Below are positions 62,606 through 64,000 of a DNA stretch of 64,000 nt, one piece after another. Origin of the DNA: Saururus chinensis (taxonomy: Eukaryota > Streptophyta > Magnoliopsida > Piperales > Saururaceae); NCBI GenBank assembly GCA_035235625.1, contig CP141147.1, forward strand, positions 4,143,001-4,207,000, read 5' to 3'. A program made the position numbers and the translations under genes. A model generated the notes under the pieces. That model saw only the letters and a program-made list of their open reading frames with translations, was not told the DNA's origin and did no database searches. Numbering within the stretch: position 1 is the stretch's first letter; each line of letters begins with the position of its first letter.

Positions 62606-62700
62606 ATTGGAAGTTTGTACCGTGAAAAACGTTGAAACTCATTCAAGTAATTAACCAGGCTGATTGGAAGTTTGTACCGTGGAAAACGTTGAAACTCATT
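62606..62700. repeat. 38-bp tandem duplication in BAHD upstream region
   Basis: The unit ATTGGAAGTTTGTACCGTG / AAAACGTTGAAACTCATT occurs at 62606-62643 and 62663-62700 (period 57 bp, one mismatch), some 180-270 bp upstream of the start codon. The truncated paralogue does not show it. Confidence 0.85.
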
Positions 62701-62991
62701 TGCTAATAAAAGCTCCACCCGCCACGTCCGACTGTGAAGTTTCACCAATCGACAACCGTTCATGATCCAAAATCGCATATTATGAAGCAGAAAATTTGTA
62801 AAAAACAAAACAAACGCCAATTCGTTGTTGCACCGGCGAGGCTTAAGCCTGGGCAGGTCCATAAGGAGACTGGCTGGGTCAAGCCATGGAGCTCTTGACC
62901 CTAAGACCCGTTAGGAAGTGCCGGAGAGGGCCCTGCGGGCGGCCCACACTTGCATTTTTGCAGGTGGGGCCACATTTTTAAGGCCACGGGT

Positions 62992-63450
62992 GTAATGCCC
63001 CGTATTTTCTAAAACACATATTATAAATTAATTATATTTTAATTATCAGTAAATCATTGACACAATGGTCTCGCCAGATGGAACTTAAAGAATTTTTGTC
63101 GATAAACTTATCACATGTCTACAAAAATAAAAATAGCGGACGATTAAGAGTGAGGGGAATGCCAGAGGATCGAGTGACACACGTATTTTAAAGTTTGGAT
63201 GACTTTTTAAATTGTTAAAATTTTAAATTTTCTATATGATATTCGATATTTCTGTTGAATATAATGTAGACTTGAGTGAAGCTCGAGTCTTTTGAGTCAA
63301 ATCATAATTTTTATTATATTAAAGAGTAAAGTTATAGAGCTCCGGTTTTCTCCCACGATCGAGTTACTCTCCATTACCGGTGATAGTCATCCAGAGAGGA
63401 TAAGAGCTTTAAAAGAGTTTTCCGTCTCCAGCTTGTTGTTTTGGCGTCAA
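62992..63450 (+). other. Possible LTR start (TGTAATGCCCCG) and AT-rich sequence
   Basis: TGTAATGCCCCGTATTTTCTAAAAC resembles starts of long Gypsy LTRs such as the solo LTR at 37486. No end is seen before the window closes. The ubiquitin relic lies downstream. Confidence 0.3.
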
Positions 63451-63451
63451 G

Positions 63452-64000
<549 letters not shown>

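Overview
This is nuclear DNA of a flowering plant. The evidence is a BAHD acyltransferase, pentatricopeptide-repeat (PPR) and plant-mobile-domain relics, Stowaway, CACTA and Mutator-like DNA transposons, and Copia and Gypsy LTR relics. I cannot name the species. The window is mostly nested transposable elements. It holds one clearly intact host gene, a BAHD acyltransferase at 61141-62427 on the minus strand.

Layout: 1-1145 is a Gypsy pol relic. 1147-2715 is a Gypsy-LTR-like segment. About 2760-4740 (minus) is a decayed plant-mobile-domain gene. 5674-21286 is a complete 15.6-kb Mutator-like element (MULE) with 87-bp terminal inverted repeats and a 9-bp target duplication. It carries two convergent genes: a mudrA-type transposase (plus) and a DUF1985-Ulp1 cysteine protease (minus). 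Each gene seems to start in a short GC-rich exon beside its own TIR, followed by a long first intron that holds a subterminal repeat array. Both arrays share one bipartite core motif in inverted orientation. 22265-23812 is a LINE ORF1 relic beside a PPR pseudogene (23813-25060).

25953-30817 is a Copia fossil with both LTRs. About 32470-48665 is a nest: minus-strand Copia relics of a second family, a solo LTR inside one Copia LTR (37486-39668, TSD TCGGC), a 4.5-kb CACTA element inside the Copia gag (42487-47022, TSD AGG), and a foldback MITE inside that CACTA element. The Copia LTR ends inside a 5' fragment of a BAHD gene (48666-48990) that still resembles the promoter and first codons of the intact gene 13.6 kb away.

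49845-56608 holds two more relics of the same CACTA group. They are built from AGCGACGY subterminal repeats, AT-rich spacers, long purine/pyrimidine tracts and a C-rich island. 56609-59365 has no recognisable gene and may be LTR-derived. Then come a doubled Stowaway MITE, the BAHD gene with a tandem duplication in its upstream region, and a decayed ubiquitin monomer copy near the right edge.

The strongest candidates for something new are the paired MULE features: matched intronic arrays with a fixed 10+N4+13-bp motif, and a long hairpin inside the transposase gene's first intron that could feed small-RNA silencing.
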